Shown: in pieces, positions 35,011-46,544 of the stretch
Position numbering within the stretch: position 1 is the first letter of the stretch
Layout: each line of letters opens with the position of its first letter
NCBI RefSeq assembly: GCF_945859705.1
Contig: NC_079134.1
Coordinates: 154,353,718-154,417,717 of the forward strand
From: Episyrphus balteatus
Lineage: Eukaryota; Arthropoda; Insecta; Diptera; Syrphidae
DNA length: 64,000 bases
Direction of reading: 5' to 3'
The notes under the pieces: model-generated
Seen by the model: the letters and a program-made list of their open reading frames with translations, nothing else
Told to the model about the DNA's origin: nothing
Databases searched by the model: none
Position numbers and translations under genes: made by a program

Positions 35011-36428
35011 AAATAATTTCCAAATAAAGTACTCTTCATTGTTGGTGTCACAAACCGCAATTATTTAGAAATGCTTATTTTTGTCTACTATATATATTTG
35101 TAATTTTTAAGACTCTGTGATAACTTATATAAATTATGGCACAACAATATTATACCACAAAGAGACTCTTTTAAAAAATTTAATTGACATAATAGACATT
35201 GGTCTTTATAAATAGACATTCCAAAACTGTCACAGACATCCTCTCATCCATCATTGAAATTTCAACTTAATTAAATGCGGTATCCGTTCTCCTTAAATGC
35301 GGTATCCGTTCTCCTTCAATCTTCTTTATCTTAGAGCATGTGGTTTAAATTACCGCAAGATAGAAATTCTTAATGATTTAAGTCTCAAATTGCTGTTGAC
35401 AGACCAACAAACTACTAGGTACTTCAGAGGTAAATTAATTTTAAAATAGTTCCAGAAAAAGACCTTTTGACTTATGGGGTATTTGTGTTCCAGCTGTAAC
35501 CAACTACTGTACAGCGCCATCTAGCCATCCATTTAATGATTTCAATCTCTCTCTCCCTAACGAAACTAATAAACCAGAAAAAAAAAATAATATAAAAAAA
35601 AAAATTCAGTTGAAAGTATAAAAGTATCAGGGAATTTACATTTTTTCCTCTGGGAATTATTTATTTGGCAGTTTTTCAGAATTTTTTTTTTTTTATATAC
35701 ATTTTTTATTAATTAATACTAATTTTCCTGGACATGATTTTTTTTGGGGGAATATAATTCATCAGATTGAAATATTTTAGAGAAAAATATTTTTTTGTCA
35801 AAGATTAATACGAATTTGGGGGAATAAATGTCATACAAGTTAACGAGAAGGCTTTTTTTTAGACACAAACAACTATCAGACTCTAATGGAACTTCATACT
35901 TTTGAGTGTTATAATTAAGCCGTGAATGGTGCGAGATGGATGATAAATCTAGCCTTGAGAGAAAAATTGATGTTTGACTTTTGCAAAAATCTAATAAAGG
36001 CATTTATGTACATACATTCAAACTTTCATTAGCGAATTCGAATGGAATGAAAGAGCCTCAAGCAAAATGTTGACAAATAACGAGGAAGAATAGGCTATTA
36101 TTAAATAGCTACCTACTGATATTCAACCGTTTATTGAATTCGATGAAGGGTAGTATTTATTAATTTAGTGGGATAGATAGTAAAAAAAGTCATCAAATTT
36201 AGTGTTGTAGGTTGGTTAACTATATTATTTATTGGTCTTCTCTCTTGTTATTCACTCGATAAAATTGAACAATTTTTGCTGCTTTGATTTTTTAATGTCA
36301 ATATTTGAAATTATTTTCCTAATTAGCGAAATGAATAAAACCGAGGGGCAAAAATTAATACTGTATTTGACAAAAAATTGTTTAATTAAAGCTCGAGCTA
36401 CTCTATTTCCACTATTCAAGTTATATGT
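35011..36428. other. No supported gene
   Basis: Apart from the 22-bp duplication this is AT-rich DNA. Fragments near 35320-35500 could be further LINE remains downstream of the RT block, but no motif proves it. Confidence 0.3.
35272..35315 (+). repeat. 22-bp direct tandem duplication
   Basis: TTAAATGCGGTATCCGTTCT plus CC is present twice in a row without visible differences, a recent slippage or repair duplication. Confidence 0.75.
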
Positions 36429-36746
36429 ATCACAACAAAAACAACAAAAAAAAGAGCCAAGTTCTCCTATGTTAAAATTATGCTGTCACAAAAAGTATTG
36501 AGATGTAAAAGTGTACCAAGTTCTAAAGTTTGGGTTCAAATTCGTATTAATAAAATTTTGATTGTTCTCGATTTTTAAAGTAATTTCAAAAATTGCCAAG
36601 TAAAAAATAAAAATTTTATTGATACGAATTTGAACCCAAACTTTAGAACTTGGTACACTTTTACATCTCAATACTTTTTGTGCCAGCATAATTTCAACAT
36701 AGGAGAACTTGGCTCTTTTTTTTAACAGTAATATTTTTGTTGTGAT
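36429..36746. repeat. Long inverted repeat (foldback), ~130-bp arms
   Basis: The left arm (36429-36562) and right arm (36610-36746) are nearly exact complements, including GAGCCAAGTTCTCCTATGTT, GTACCAAGTTCTAAAGTTTG and GGTTCAAATTCGTAT. The outer ends are ATCACAACAAAAA and its complement. A small insertion difference (ACAGTAATA-like) lies in the right arm. The loop is about 47 bp. No target duplication was fixed. Confidence 0.75.
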
Positions 36747-36839
36747 TTCACTACTTTTTGCAAGGTATGGCTGTAGAATTGAAAACCTCTATATTGAAAA
36801 TCTCAAATCTTCGATTTCAAAAATGACCTGAGTTGTTTC

Positions 36840-37140
36840 CTGTAAATAAGGGTGTAGTGCCAAAGTTGCTAGAGAACTTGGCTGGGCACTACCGTGCACC
36901 TAGATATTAGGGTGTCCGTTATTTCCCAAAGTGATGTTTTCGGGGGAGACACCGCCCAGATCGAAAGTTTAGGACCTAAATACAGGAAATTTAGCAAAAC
37001 AATTTTTTGGAGGTCATTAACCCATGCCTCTAGGGTCATACTTTCCCCATACAAATTTGTATGGGAAATTTTTAACTTTTACATAAAATTTTTTTTCTCT
37101 CGAGTTAAATCATCTATTTTTAAAAAGTTTGTTGATTCTG
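36840..37140. repeat. GC-richer repeat-like block
   Basis: It contains TAGGGTGTCCGTTATTTCCC near 36908, which looks like a transposon terminus next to TA, and a palindromic word, CCCCATACAAATTTGTATGGG, near 37046. No second terminus was found, so it is probably a truncated element. The opposing 61-aa and 83-aa ORFs are not supported as genes. Confidence 0.3.
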
Positions 37141-37534
37141 GTTAGAAAATAGTTCCTTTAAAAGATCACATTCAAAATTTCCCCATAAAATTTTTTTTAT
37201 ATTTTATTTCGGTTTTTGAAATTATTTGCTGTTTTCGTGGTTTTTGCTTTAAAGTTTTATTTTATTCTTCTTAAAGTACACCACCTATCACACAATTGTA
37301 AATACAGTTTTATTGCTTTTTAAGTGTTTTCAAATATAGTGTGTTTTCAAAACTAATTCTAATTTTATGCGAGGTTTTGATATATAGCAAGAATTTAATG
37401 TATGTACTAGCGAGATTTTTTTAAGTTTGCGATCAATCGTTTCGCTCCCGTTTTAAGTACTAAGCAGTAGATATAAATGTTCCCAAAGGAATGCAGCTAA
37501 TGATGCAGGTTCTTTGTTTTTTTTTTATTGATTT

Positions 37535-37604
37535 TGTGGGGCCCTTATTTTGTGGAGGCCTGGGGCTGTAGCCCCGGTTGCCCCGCCCTGAATCCGGCCT
37601 TTGC
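37535..37604 (-). mobile_element. Probable hAT-type terminus, GC-rich
   Basis: Read on the minus strand the segment begins CAAAGGCCGGATTCAGGGC and continues with alternating G and C runs (GGGGCAACCGGGGCTACAGC). This resembles the CAG(A/G)GGCGGATTCAGG-type termini of some hAT elements. It stands out from the AT-rich surroundings. The other end and target duplication were not found. Confidence 0.4.
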
Positions 37605-39398
37605 AACGAATGACGTTAGTACATTATAAATTTGACCAAGTTATTCTCCTATTCAACGTAGGTACGTTCTGTTCTTCTTTTATTTGTGTAATTTCGGTTC
37701 AAAATTTAACTAACAAAAATTTGGTGCCCAAAAGGCTTTCCAAAAAGGTAAAAGGTTAAGTATAGTTTAATTGAACGATGAATTCGCTTTAAGCATTTTT
37801 CAAATTCTATTGGTTCCAGAGTTTGTAAAACTTCTCCTTCAAAGAGTCTTTCGATTTTTATGTAAGAGTTGTGTGAACCTCTTACAAACTTAGATGCATT
37901 TTATGGTCAGGAGATGAGTTATAGCATGAGTCGAAATCAATAATTCTGTTTACAAGCGAATTCCCACCATGTAATAAATGACTTTTCGCCATATATACCC
38001 TAAATAGCATAGTAAAGTCTGCCTGACATAGCAAAATGAGAACACATTCATTAGAGAGGATATACCTATCAATTTGATTGAACAGACAAGATATTGACCA
38101 TGTCAAACAGCGCTAAAACCACTCCGGCTAAAAGGCCACAGTTCTGGAATTTCCTGTGTTGGATACCATATACCAATCTATCAAAACTAAACGATATTTT
38201 CAATATCTAACCACACATGTTGTTAAATTGCCATTTAAATTTAAATTAGGTAAATAAGATATAATTTCTCAAAACTAAATTTACAATTTTCGTTGGTCTC
38301 CTTCTGTGTGCGAGGCAAAATTCTTGGAATCTATAAAATTATTTTGTTGGAGTTGCAAACCCATGTTAAAGTAAAATCAATATTTTATTAATTTTATGTA
38401 ATTCCACTTAGAATTAGGAATTTCCTTTTAATTGCACTGAGCTAATAGTTCGGTATCGTTTTTATTCTAAATAAATTTTAAGCGGTTATTCGCAATAAAT
38501 TAATTTCCAATGATACAGCCTATCAATTATATTATTCTCTCTGGTAAAACTGCCAATTTGTAACAAATTGACTATTTAACCTAGAAATCAATCATCATTT
38601 GTGATTCTACTCTGGTTTAAAAAAAAAAAAACACAAATAACTTCCCAGGTGTTCAAAATTTATTTATTTGAAAATAACAAAATTGATAACAATTTTAGAT
38701 TTTACTATGGAATATTCAAGCAATTTCAGGAAAGTGGTATAGGGTACAAATAAGTTAAACAAAAATGTAATAGATACGAAAAGGATCTGCTCTCCTTTCC
38801 TGTTTGAAAGTTTATTATTATTTGAATTCCTTCTATCCTTCTCTTGAATATGGACTGAAACATTGAATTTATATATAAGTAAATAGGAATATTCATATAA
38901 AATATTGTTTATCTTCAATAGGGTGAGGAGAGGACTTCTAATGAATATTGAAGAACAACAAAGTTTTTGATTTTAATATAAATTTTATAGCTGTAGAATT
39001 TAGTCTTTTACAAAAATTAAATTTCTGGCAAAACTTCCGTTCATTTTTTTAGTGATGGAATGTTTTTATGAAGATTGAAATGTGTTTTTTCTTATATTTT
39101 CTTTCTCTGGAAATTCATAAAAGTTTATGAATGAAAAGGAAGTCCATTAAATAGAAGTAATAAAAAGTTGTATATAGTTCCTGTTAAAATGTTCGTAAAT
39201 TTGTTTAGTTATTTAGAAGAAAAAAACATTATGATTCAATTATTTTTCAAAACTTGTCCGAACACAAATTCTTAGTTTTTATAATAAATTTCTCAATAAA
39301 TTGATTATAATCGGGCTATATAATGTTTGCAGGAAAATCCTCGACATGGTTGCACGTGCATTTTTTGGATTAAATACTAACTGGAATTTTCTTATATA
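37605..39398. other. AT-rich stretch, no gene
   Basis: A 74-aa minus-strand ORF (38106-37882) has fairly complex composition but no recognised domain. Nothing else is visible. Confidence 0.35.
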
Positions 39399-40910
39399 GT
39401 GGAGTAACTAAAGCTCAAAAATTGGCAATATTAGGGAACCCGGCCGAACAGCTTAGATTTTGATGATCTTTTTTTTCAAACGTCGGTAATTAAAAATACT
39501 TTAAAGTCTATAGATTAAAAATTGCTGGTGTTGCCGTTTTGATTTTTTAAATTGAATTGAAGATTTTTGTGAACAAAAATAAATTTTTTTCAAAAATTTT
39601 TCTTAAATTTCATAAATTAATTGATGCCAAAAGATTGTCTAGGAAATTCAAGGAAAAAAAATATATGGGAGTGAGGGACAATCTTCCATAGTTCAAGAAA
39701 TAGATGCAATTTTCTTATTAATTGACTTCAAACACAAAAAAAAATATTTGAACACAACGGCAACACCTACAATATTCAAATATACATTTTTTAAAAGCTA
39801 GAAGCTTAGTCATATATGTAAAATTAAAATTAAGTTAATTGAATGAACGGCTTTTGAAAGAATGATAATTGAACTCAGATTTTTGAAAAAAAAAATTATT
39901 GAAAAAATTTTAACATGTCGTTTTTTAAACTTGGTCGTAATATAAAATGCATTTATTTTCAAATTTTTTTTGGCCGCATTTATTATGATTTCAAATTATA
40001 AAAGGAAATGTCAATATGTATTACGGTTTATGAAAAAAATTAAAAAGTATTTCATTTTCGAAGAACTATTTTTAATAAAAGTTTTGAAAAAAATGTAACT
40101 TATTTTTTTTTTAAAGTTCAACATCTAAACATAAAATTATTTTTTATTCATTTAATAACCCTTACTGTTGAAAGTTAAATAGCAAAAATTTAAAGTTCCT
40201 ATTTACCACAGTCTTTGAGAAAATTAATTATTTCAATGCAAAAATTCAGTTTTAATAAAAAAAAAAACCATTGAAATTGAAGTAATTTTCATTTTTTTTT
40301 TTCAAAAGTGTAATATATTTTACCTTTTTTGCTTCGAAATTCAACTGATAATATTTATGGCCAAAAATTTTTTTTAAATAAATTCATATTTTATTAGAAA
40401 AAGTTTGGAAAAAAGTCATTTTAAATTTTTCTAATAACATTTTTTTTTTAATTCTGAGTTTGAGGACCATTTTTTCAAAAAGTCTTGATTAAATTTAGTG
40501 GATTTAAATTTAAGAGATAAGAATGAGCTTCTGGCTTTTTAAAAATGTATTTTAAAATATTGTAGGTTTTGCCGTTGTTTTCAAAATATTTTTTTTGTGT
40601 TTGAGGTCAGAATGTTAGAAAATTGCATTTATCGCTTAAACGATGGAAGATTGTCCCTTACTGCCTTTTATATATTTTCCTTAAATTACCTAGAGAATCT
40701 TTTGCTATCATTTGTTTTATGAAATTTAAGCAAAAAAAATGGTTTTGTTGAAAAAAAATTAATTTTAATTTTAAAAAACAATACGGCAACACCAGCAATT
40801 TTTAATCTATAGACTTTAAAGTATTTTTAATTACCTACGTTTGAAAAAAAAATCGTCAAAATCAGAGCTGTTCGGCCGGGTTCCCTAATAATTTGCTTTA
40901 GTTACTCTAC
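39399..40910. mobile_element. Family A near-palindromic element, copy 2 (1512 bp)
   Basis: The termini are GTGGAGTAACTAAAGC and its near complement GCTTTAGTTACTCTAC, flanked by TA at 39397-39398 and 40911-40912. It carries the same GGGAACCCGGCCGAACAGCT block at both ends and is homologous along its full length to copy 1 in the opposite orientation. No transposase is encoded. Similar length and modest divergence indicate both copies came from one amplified source. Confidence 0.88.
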
Positions 40911-40953
40911 TAATATTAAACAGGAAAAAATATTTCATTTTCGATTATTGATT

Positions 40954-41223
40954 TAGTGATAGAAACTATCGAATGATTTGAACTATCGAATAGTAAATTC
41001 ATTCATTTATTCATTCGAATAAAACCTATCGAATAAAACTATTCGAATAAATAAACTATCGAATAAAAAAAAACTATCGAATAAAAATCTATCGAATGAA
41101 AAAACTATTCGAATGAAAATAGTAACTAAATGAATGAATGAATGATTCAAAACTATCGAATTAATGAATATTTCACAAACTATCGATAGTTTGATTGTTT
41201 TTATTCGATAGTCTCCATCACTA
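40954..41223. mobile_element. Small hAT MITE made of CGATA repeats (270 bp)
   Basis: The ends TAGTGATAGAAACTATCGAAT and its diverged complement ATTCGATAGTCTCCATCACTA are close to those of the element at 42203-43639. The flanking octamers TATTGATT (40946-40953) and TACTGAAT (41224-41231) agree at 6 of 8 bases, fitting an aged 8-bp hAT duplication. The inside is almost wholly variants of AACTATCGAATAAA, with one full TATCGATA at 41181-41188. Confidence 0.75.
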
Positions 41224-42202
41224 TACTGAATTAAAAATTAAAATTAAATTAACAGAAAGATAGTTGAGATTTCAGGATAAAATAAAAACATACCTACAAT
41301 AGCAATTTCAGCTTTAAAAAATACAGCACTTAATTAAAATCATGGAACAAAGCGGAAAATAAATTCGCCATTCAATAAATGTGTTGAAACTTTATAGTTT
41401 AAAATTTCAAATTCTTAAGTTTCATTCACATTTGGTGGTTTTTAATTTTTTTTTTTTTTTCGTTTTTTAAAGCTTGTTAGGTTAGCTGTATTAAACTTAC
41501 GAACGTCTTGTCTCTTCTAAACTTCGACATAAATTTTAAGAAATATAACTCTTAAGAAAATGTTCCTATTAACTTGGTATAACTTGTTATTTTTAGGGTT
41601 AAAAATCAAGAAAAAAAAACGCTTACAAGTATTTTTCGTTCAGTTATCAAAATAAACGCAAAAAGTATTTACGTGCCCAAAATACGGCCATATTGGATGA
41701 CTGTGGCCCTGAAGTGTTTTATTTGCAAAATATGAGGATGTCAACGTCAATAAGCTGTTATCAAAATTAAAGTCTAGATACGAACTTCTAGTCTTATCTT
41801 CACGTGGCGAACATCGACCACCTAATACCTCAATCCTTAATAAAAGATTTGAGAGAAACCTCATTGGGAAGTGGTAGCAAAAAGAGAGATGAAGGTAGGA
41901 CTGCATTCACTAAGGCACTTCTCCATGGATCCAGATTACAGAGGAAGAATTTCACAGCAATGATGGCGTTGCAAGGATGCACTACTTAATGAACAGGTAA
42001 TATGGGCAGCTACGAAATATTCATATAAGAGCTCAAGTCAATAACAAGCTATTTGATTTGCCTTTTGATGCAAGTTAAATACTAAGCAATGGAATGCGAA
42101 ATGCATCGAGTATGGAAGAAATTACTGATGATGTACTATACAAACGAAAAAAGGACTTTGAATTTCGGATTTTTTTTCTTTTAATAGACTATGTATGTGT
42201 AG
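41224..42202. other. Block between two hAT elements; possible old coding relic
   Basis: The portion 41630-42000 has more balanced base composition than its flanks. Short plus-strand readings such as SRYELLVLSSRGEHRPPN (near 41775) end at stops within about 35 codons, and a 61-aa ORF lies at 41804-41989. I do not recognise a protein family; it might be a decayed gene or transposase fragment. Confidence 0.3.
42195..42202. repeat. 8-bp target duplication ATGTGTAG, left
   Basis: Repeated exactly at 43640-43647, diagnostic of hAT-type insertion. Confidence 0.85.
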
Positions 42203-43639
42203 TAGTGATGGGAACTATCGAATAAAAACTATCAAACTATCGATAGTTGTAAAATATTCATTCATTCGATAGTTTAAAATCATTCATTCGAATAGTTTTT
42301 TCGTTCGATAGTTTTTTATTCGATAGTTTTTTCGTTCGAATAGTTTTTTCATTCGATAGTTTTTTCATTCGAATAGTTTTTTCGTTCGATAGTTTTTTAT
42401 TCGATAGTTTTTTCATTCGAATAGTTTTTTCAAACGATAGTTTTTTCATTTGAATAGTTATTTTTATTCGATAGTTTTTTCATTTGAATAGTTTTTTTCA
42501 AACGATAGCTTTTTCATTTGAATTTTTTCATATTCAGTTACTGTTTTCTAAATTATGATCCTAAGTGATTGAAAAAAGGTCACGAAAATAGGATAAATTG
42601 TTACTGTTTTCTTTCAGTCTATTAGATTGTTTTTTTTTTTTTTTAATTCAGTCATAATTTTATTTCTCTACTATTTGCTTTTTCTCTTGATTTCACAATT
42701 TAATTGTAAATGATTTTATCTGCATTTGAAGGAAGGACTGAAGGAAGATGAATGATGATACACATATTGTGCGATCTTCCAAATGATATCTTGAAAGTTT
42801 TTCAGGACTGAATTTATGTGTTTTATGTTGGAGTGCCCATATTTTCAAAACAAAGGCGGTAAAGAAAAGAAAAAGAAAGGCAGCACGGTGCATGAAAAGA
42901 AAAGAAGTTATCCGTCGGTCAGTGCGGTGTCATAAAAAAGTGACAAAAGAGAAAAAAATAACTCTTTGACCTGGGAAGCGGAACATGTTCATTGTTCAGC
43001 CAGTGTATAGTTTATGAACCTAATTAGTGGGAAAACCCATCTTTTCAATCACTTGACGAGACATGGCGCCGGAAGAAGCAAAACATTCGCGCACGCACAA
43101 ACAGCAGGTATATGTGTCAACAAGTGGATTTTGTAAAGGGTTGTGAATGGGTTAGACAAAAATATGATGCAACTGTGTGGTTGGTTTGGATTATTGTAGG
43201 TAGGTATGTATATACTTTTGATATTTGCAATTTTGCATGTGGACGAGCAAAAATAAAAAGTGTAAGAAAAGGAAACAAATCCTTTCCAGTGGTCATTTCT
43301 CGACTATTTTTTTTTTACGATTTTTATATTATGTACTTCAATGTATGATGGATGCTTCTTTAAGATGAAATCGGATGAAAAGTGAAAAACTTGATAAAAT
43401 ATTATTTTTAAATAGCAACTGAATATTTGATAGTTTTTATTCGATAGTTTATTTGATAGTTTTTATTCGATAGTTTATTCGATAGTTTTTATTCGATAGT
43501 TTATTCGATAGTTTATTCGATAGTTTTATTCGATAGTTTTTATTCGAATGAATGAATGAATGAATGAACTATTCGATAGTTCAAATCATTCAGTTACTAA
43601 CTATCGATAGTTCAAATCATTCGATAGTTCCCATCACTA
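42203..43639. mobile_element. hAT element with CGATA-repeat ends and a BED-finger-like relic (1437 bp)
   Basis: The termini TAGTGATGGGAACTATCGAA and its complement, together with the exact 8-bp duplication ATGTGTAG, identify a hAT transposon. About 330 bp at the left and 210 bp at the right are tandem variants of ATTCGATAGTTTTT. A palindromic TATCGATA sits about 35 bp from the left end (42238-42245) and 30 bp from the right end (43602-43609). Between them, 42700-43350 is non-repetitive. There a plus frame near 43031-43075 reads THLFNHLTRHG, reminiscent of the His pair of a BED zinc finger, downstream of a Cys and a stop codon. No complete transposase is present, so it is non-autonomous, probably an internally deleted derivative. 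The repetitive 63-aa minus-strand ORF is a shadow of the array. Confidence 0.85.
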
Positions 43640-43647
43640 ATGTGTAG
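43640..43647. repeat. 8-bp target duplication ATGTGTAG, right
   Basis: Exact copy of 42195-42202. Confidence 0.85.
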
Positions 43648-44200
43648 CATGACTGGATCGCACGAACCTGCTGTAAAAAGTTGCTTAAAATATTAAAGCT
43701 CTTTAAACTTTCAATAAAATATATTTTTAATTTATTTTTGTAGAAATTAAAACTTGAAAATAATATAAAATTTTTAAAATTAGAAAAAATATCTCTTTAT
43801 GCCAAAAAAACTTCTTTCATAACAAAGAATTTTCAGAATTTTATTTTTTGAAAATTGTTAGAGCCGTATTTTTGAAAAATATTTTTTTATTATAAAAAAA
43901 TTTGAAAACAAAAAATTATGGTATGCCAATAAGAAGGAAATTAAAAAAAAAAACAATGTTTCAAAAATATTCAACAAAACGTTTACGAAAATTTCGTTTT
44001 CAAAAAAAAAAAAAAATAAATGTTTGTAAAAAAATCAAAAAAAAAATTTTTTTGAAAATTTTTCTTATAAAAATTTTTAAAAACTTAAAAATCAAATAGA
44101 TTCGTTTGAAAAAAATTGAAATGTTTGTAAAAAATCCAAAAAATATAAGGTAGCTTAAAAATTTTTCTTAATTTTAACATTGGAACTATACTTGAACTTT
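43648..44200 (-). repeat. Dispersed family R, reverse copy
   Basis: It starts CATGACTGGATCGCACGAAC, the complement of the family R end, and continues with reverse words such as TTAGAGCCGTATTTTTGAAA and TGGTATGCCA. The hAT element at 42203-43639 inserted right at its terminus. A Lys-rich 65-aa ORF (43902-44099) comes from A runs and is not a gene. The inner limit is approximate. Confidence 0.55.
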
Positions 44201-46226
44201 TTTGCTCAAAAATGTTCGTATCTTGTGAATGTACGATCGTTCCGAAGACCCAACATTGACACAAGCATAATTTATATATGCGGATATTAAGACCATCGCT
44301 AACACACGAACATTTTGTGAAAATGTTCTCGGTTGCTACCCATGCTAGCTACACCACTGCAGTGCTTAAATTTTATATTATTTTGTCTTTACTTCTGGTA
44401 CAATGCCTTATGTCATCATATTTTTGTTGTGTATGATCGAAAGGGCCAACAAACAATTGCCAGAATTATAAGAAAACTGCTCTAATAAGGAAGTATAAAT
44501 TATATAACTGTTCCAAGATCTTCTATGGAACCATTGATTGGTTTAAATGGTAATTATTGTTTGGTTTATTCCACTGTATTACTTTGTATCAACTCTCCAA
44601 AAAAAAAACTTTTAAAATAAGTAGAAATAATATACATAACTTATAGCTGTTGGTACCTTCACTTCCAGTTCACTTACTTTTCTACGGAAATTTACTCATT
44701 TCCTTTTACTTGTGAATTGTATTTCAAGTAAAAACTAAAAAAAAGCTATCAATATTTTAATATTAGCAAGAAAAAACAACTTTACCTTCCTTTTCCACTT
44801 CATAACTTTGATTAAAAATTTAATATCTATAACGAAACACGTGCTAATATTGAAACAGGATCTAAGTAAGTAGAAAGGTAATGAAGCTTTTCAACAATTT
44901 TTTTTTTTAATGGTAAATTTCAAACGAAAAAACACCCCTTAGGATACAATTTCATAAATTATTCTTGGCAAACTTGAAACTGATATTCATTTTGGCAAAA
45001 TAATGTGTGCGTTTTGTAAATTTATTTTTGTTTTTTTTTTGCATTTTAATTCATCGATGTAAAATGTATATAAAACACAAGCATTCAAATAGGCGGAAGC
45101 AAACCTACGAGTACCTACCTATGTATATGATAAGGTAATCGAAAAATAACAAAAAAGAAATAAATACTTCATACTCACATCATTAAAAAGAGCAATGATG
45201 AATGAGGATTTTTTTTTTTAAATCTGTACAAATTTAAAGTCCAATTGAAAAAAAAAATCTATTAAAAATCTGAATTCGAAGTGTGTGTTCATACAAATTG
45301 ATTCGTTCTTGTTGATTCTCATCAATTAGTATGACCAACATGACCTTTGTAGTAAGCATTTTTTCTGAATATTTTTAATGCCTCTATTTTGAATATTTAT
45401 GTAAATGCACCGTTTTAAGCCTTCCAAGAATAAACGGATATACAAATAAAAAGATCTGCATTAGTGTAAAACGTGTGTTATTTTTTAAGTTAAAAAATGT
45501 ATTGTTTTACAATAATTCTTTTATGCAAATAACTTAAAAAAAAAAAAAATTTAATACATACATCAATTCAAAATATGCTCGAGGAGTGCATTGCATGTTT
45601 TATTGTGTACAATATAAGCATTTCAATGGAAATGAAAATAAGTTTTGTATCTTTTTTTTTATTCTTGTTTATTCAGTTGAAGTGTTCACACGTTTCATGT
45701 ATCGAAGATAACTCGTTTTGAAGTTCAAATTTCTGCATATTTTCATAAAAAGAAAAGAATAACAAAATGGAAAATATTTTTTTTATTTTCATTTCAAGTT
45801 GTATATGAAAAAATGTCATAAGCAGAAAATTTCCAATGTAGGATATTTTTAAAGAAAAATATTGATATTATGTAGGTGGCACTGCTTAATAACGAAACCT
45901 GCACTATATTGAATTTCAAAGATGCTTGAGATGATATAGGTATGAAAAGGAATATTTTTAAGACCATAAGAAATTCATTGTTGGTTTTTTTTTCAATTGA
46001 AAAAGAATTTCAATGCAAGTGGATCTATTAAAAGATATTTGTCGTATTTTTCATTTGAACGAAATATTTACATTTTTTTGTCAGTTTTATGAGTAACATT
46101 ATACAAAAAGGCTGATTAATTTACATGCGAAATAATTTTTAAAATAAAGAATAAAAAGTTTGTTTTTTAATTTGTATCCAATATTTTTTGAAAGAATAAA
46201 CAAAATATATATAAGCACAATAGAAT
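44201..46226. other. AT-rich stretch, no gene
   Basis: No gene is seen. A patch near 44215-44370 is more complex, but no family was recognised. Confidence 0.4.
45303..45322 (+). repeat. Dispersed 20-base motif, copy 2
   Basis: TCGTTCTTGTTGATTCTCAT, flanked by CATACAAATTGAT on the left and CAATTAGTATGACC on the right, similar to the flank of the reverse copy at 12983. Confidence 0.65.
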
Positions 46227-46540
46227 CTTAATTTTTCTTAGGCAAATTTTTTCATACAATACTTAAATATTAAAGTACAGAATTAAAGAGCAACATTCAA
46301 CACGAACTAGAATTGAAACAAACTACTTTTTAATTTTGAATATAAAGCATTATTTCCACTAGTCTGTTGTTTTATTTTCTCATCTTAATTTTTCTTAGGC
46401 AAATTTTTTCATACAATACTTAAATATTAAAGTACAGAATTAAAGAGCAACATTCAACACGAACTAGAATTGAAACAAACTACTTTTTAATTTTGAATAT
46501 AAAGCATTATTTCCACTAGTCTGTTGTTTTATTTCTCATA
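46227..46540 (+). repeat. 157-bp tandem duplication
   Basis: The unit starting CTTAATTTTTCTTAGGCAAA at 46227 begins again at 46384 and the two copies appear virtually identical through TCTGTTGTTTTATTT. Near identity indicates a recent event. It directly precedes a minisatellite. Confidence 0.85.
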
Positions 46541-46544
46541 GTAA

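Noticed and set aside
37882..38106. 74-aa minus-strand ORF of fairly complex composition
   Set aside because: No domain recognised and no supporting promoter, splice or repeat context; left as part of an unannotated stretch.
42258..42449. Repetitive 63-aa ORF with KKLSNEKTIRM-type units
   Set aside because: It is the translation of the ATTCGATAGTTTTT array of the hAT element, not a protein gene.
43902..44099. 65-aa Lys-rich ORF
   Set aside because: Derived from A-rich family R sequence; low complexity.
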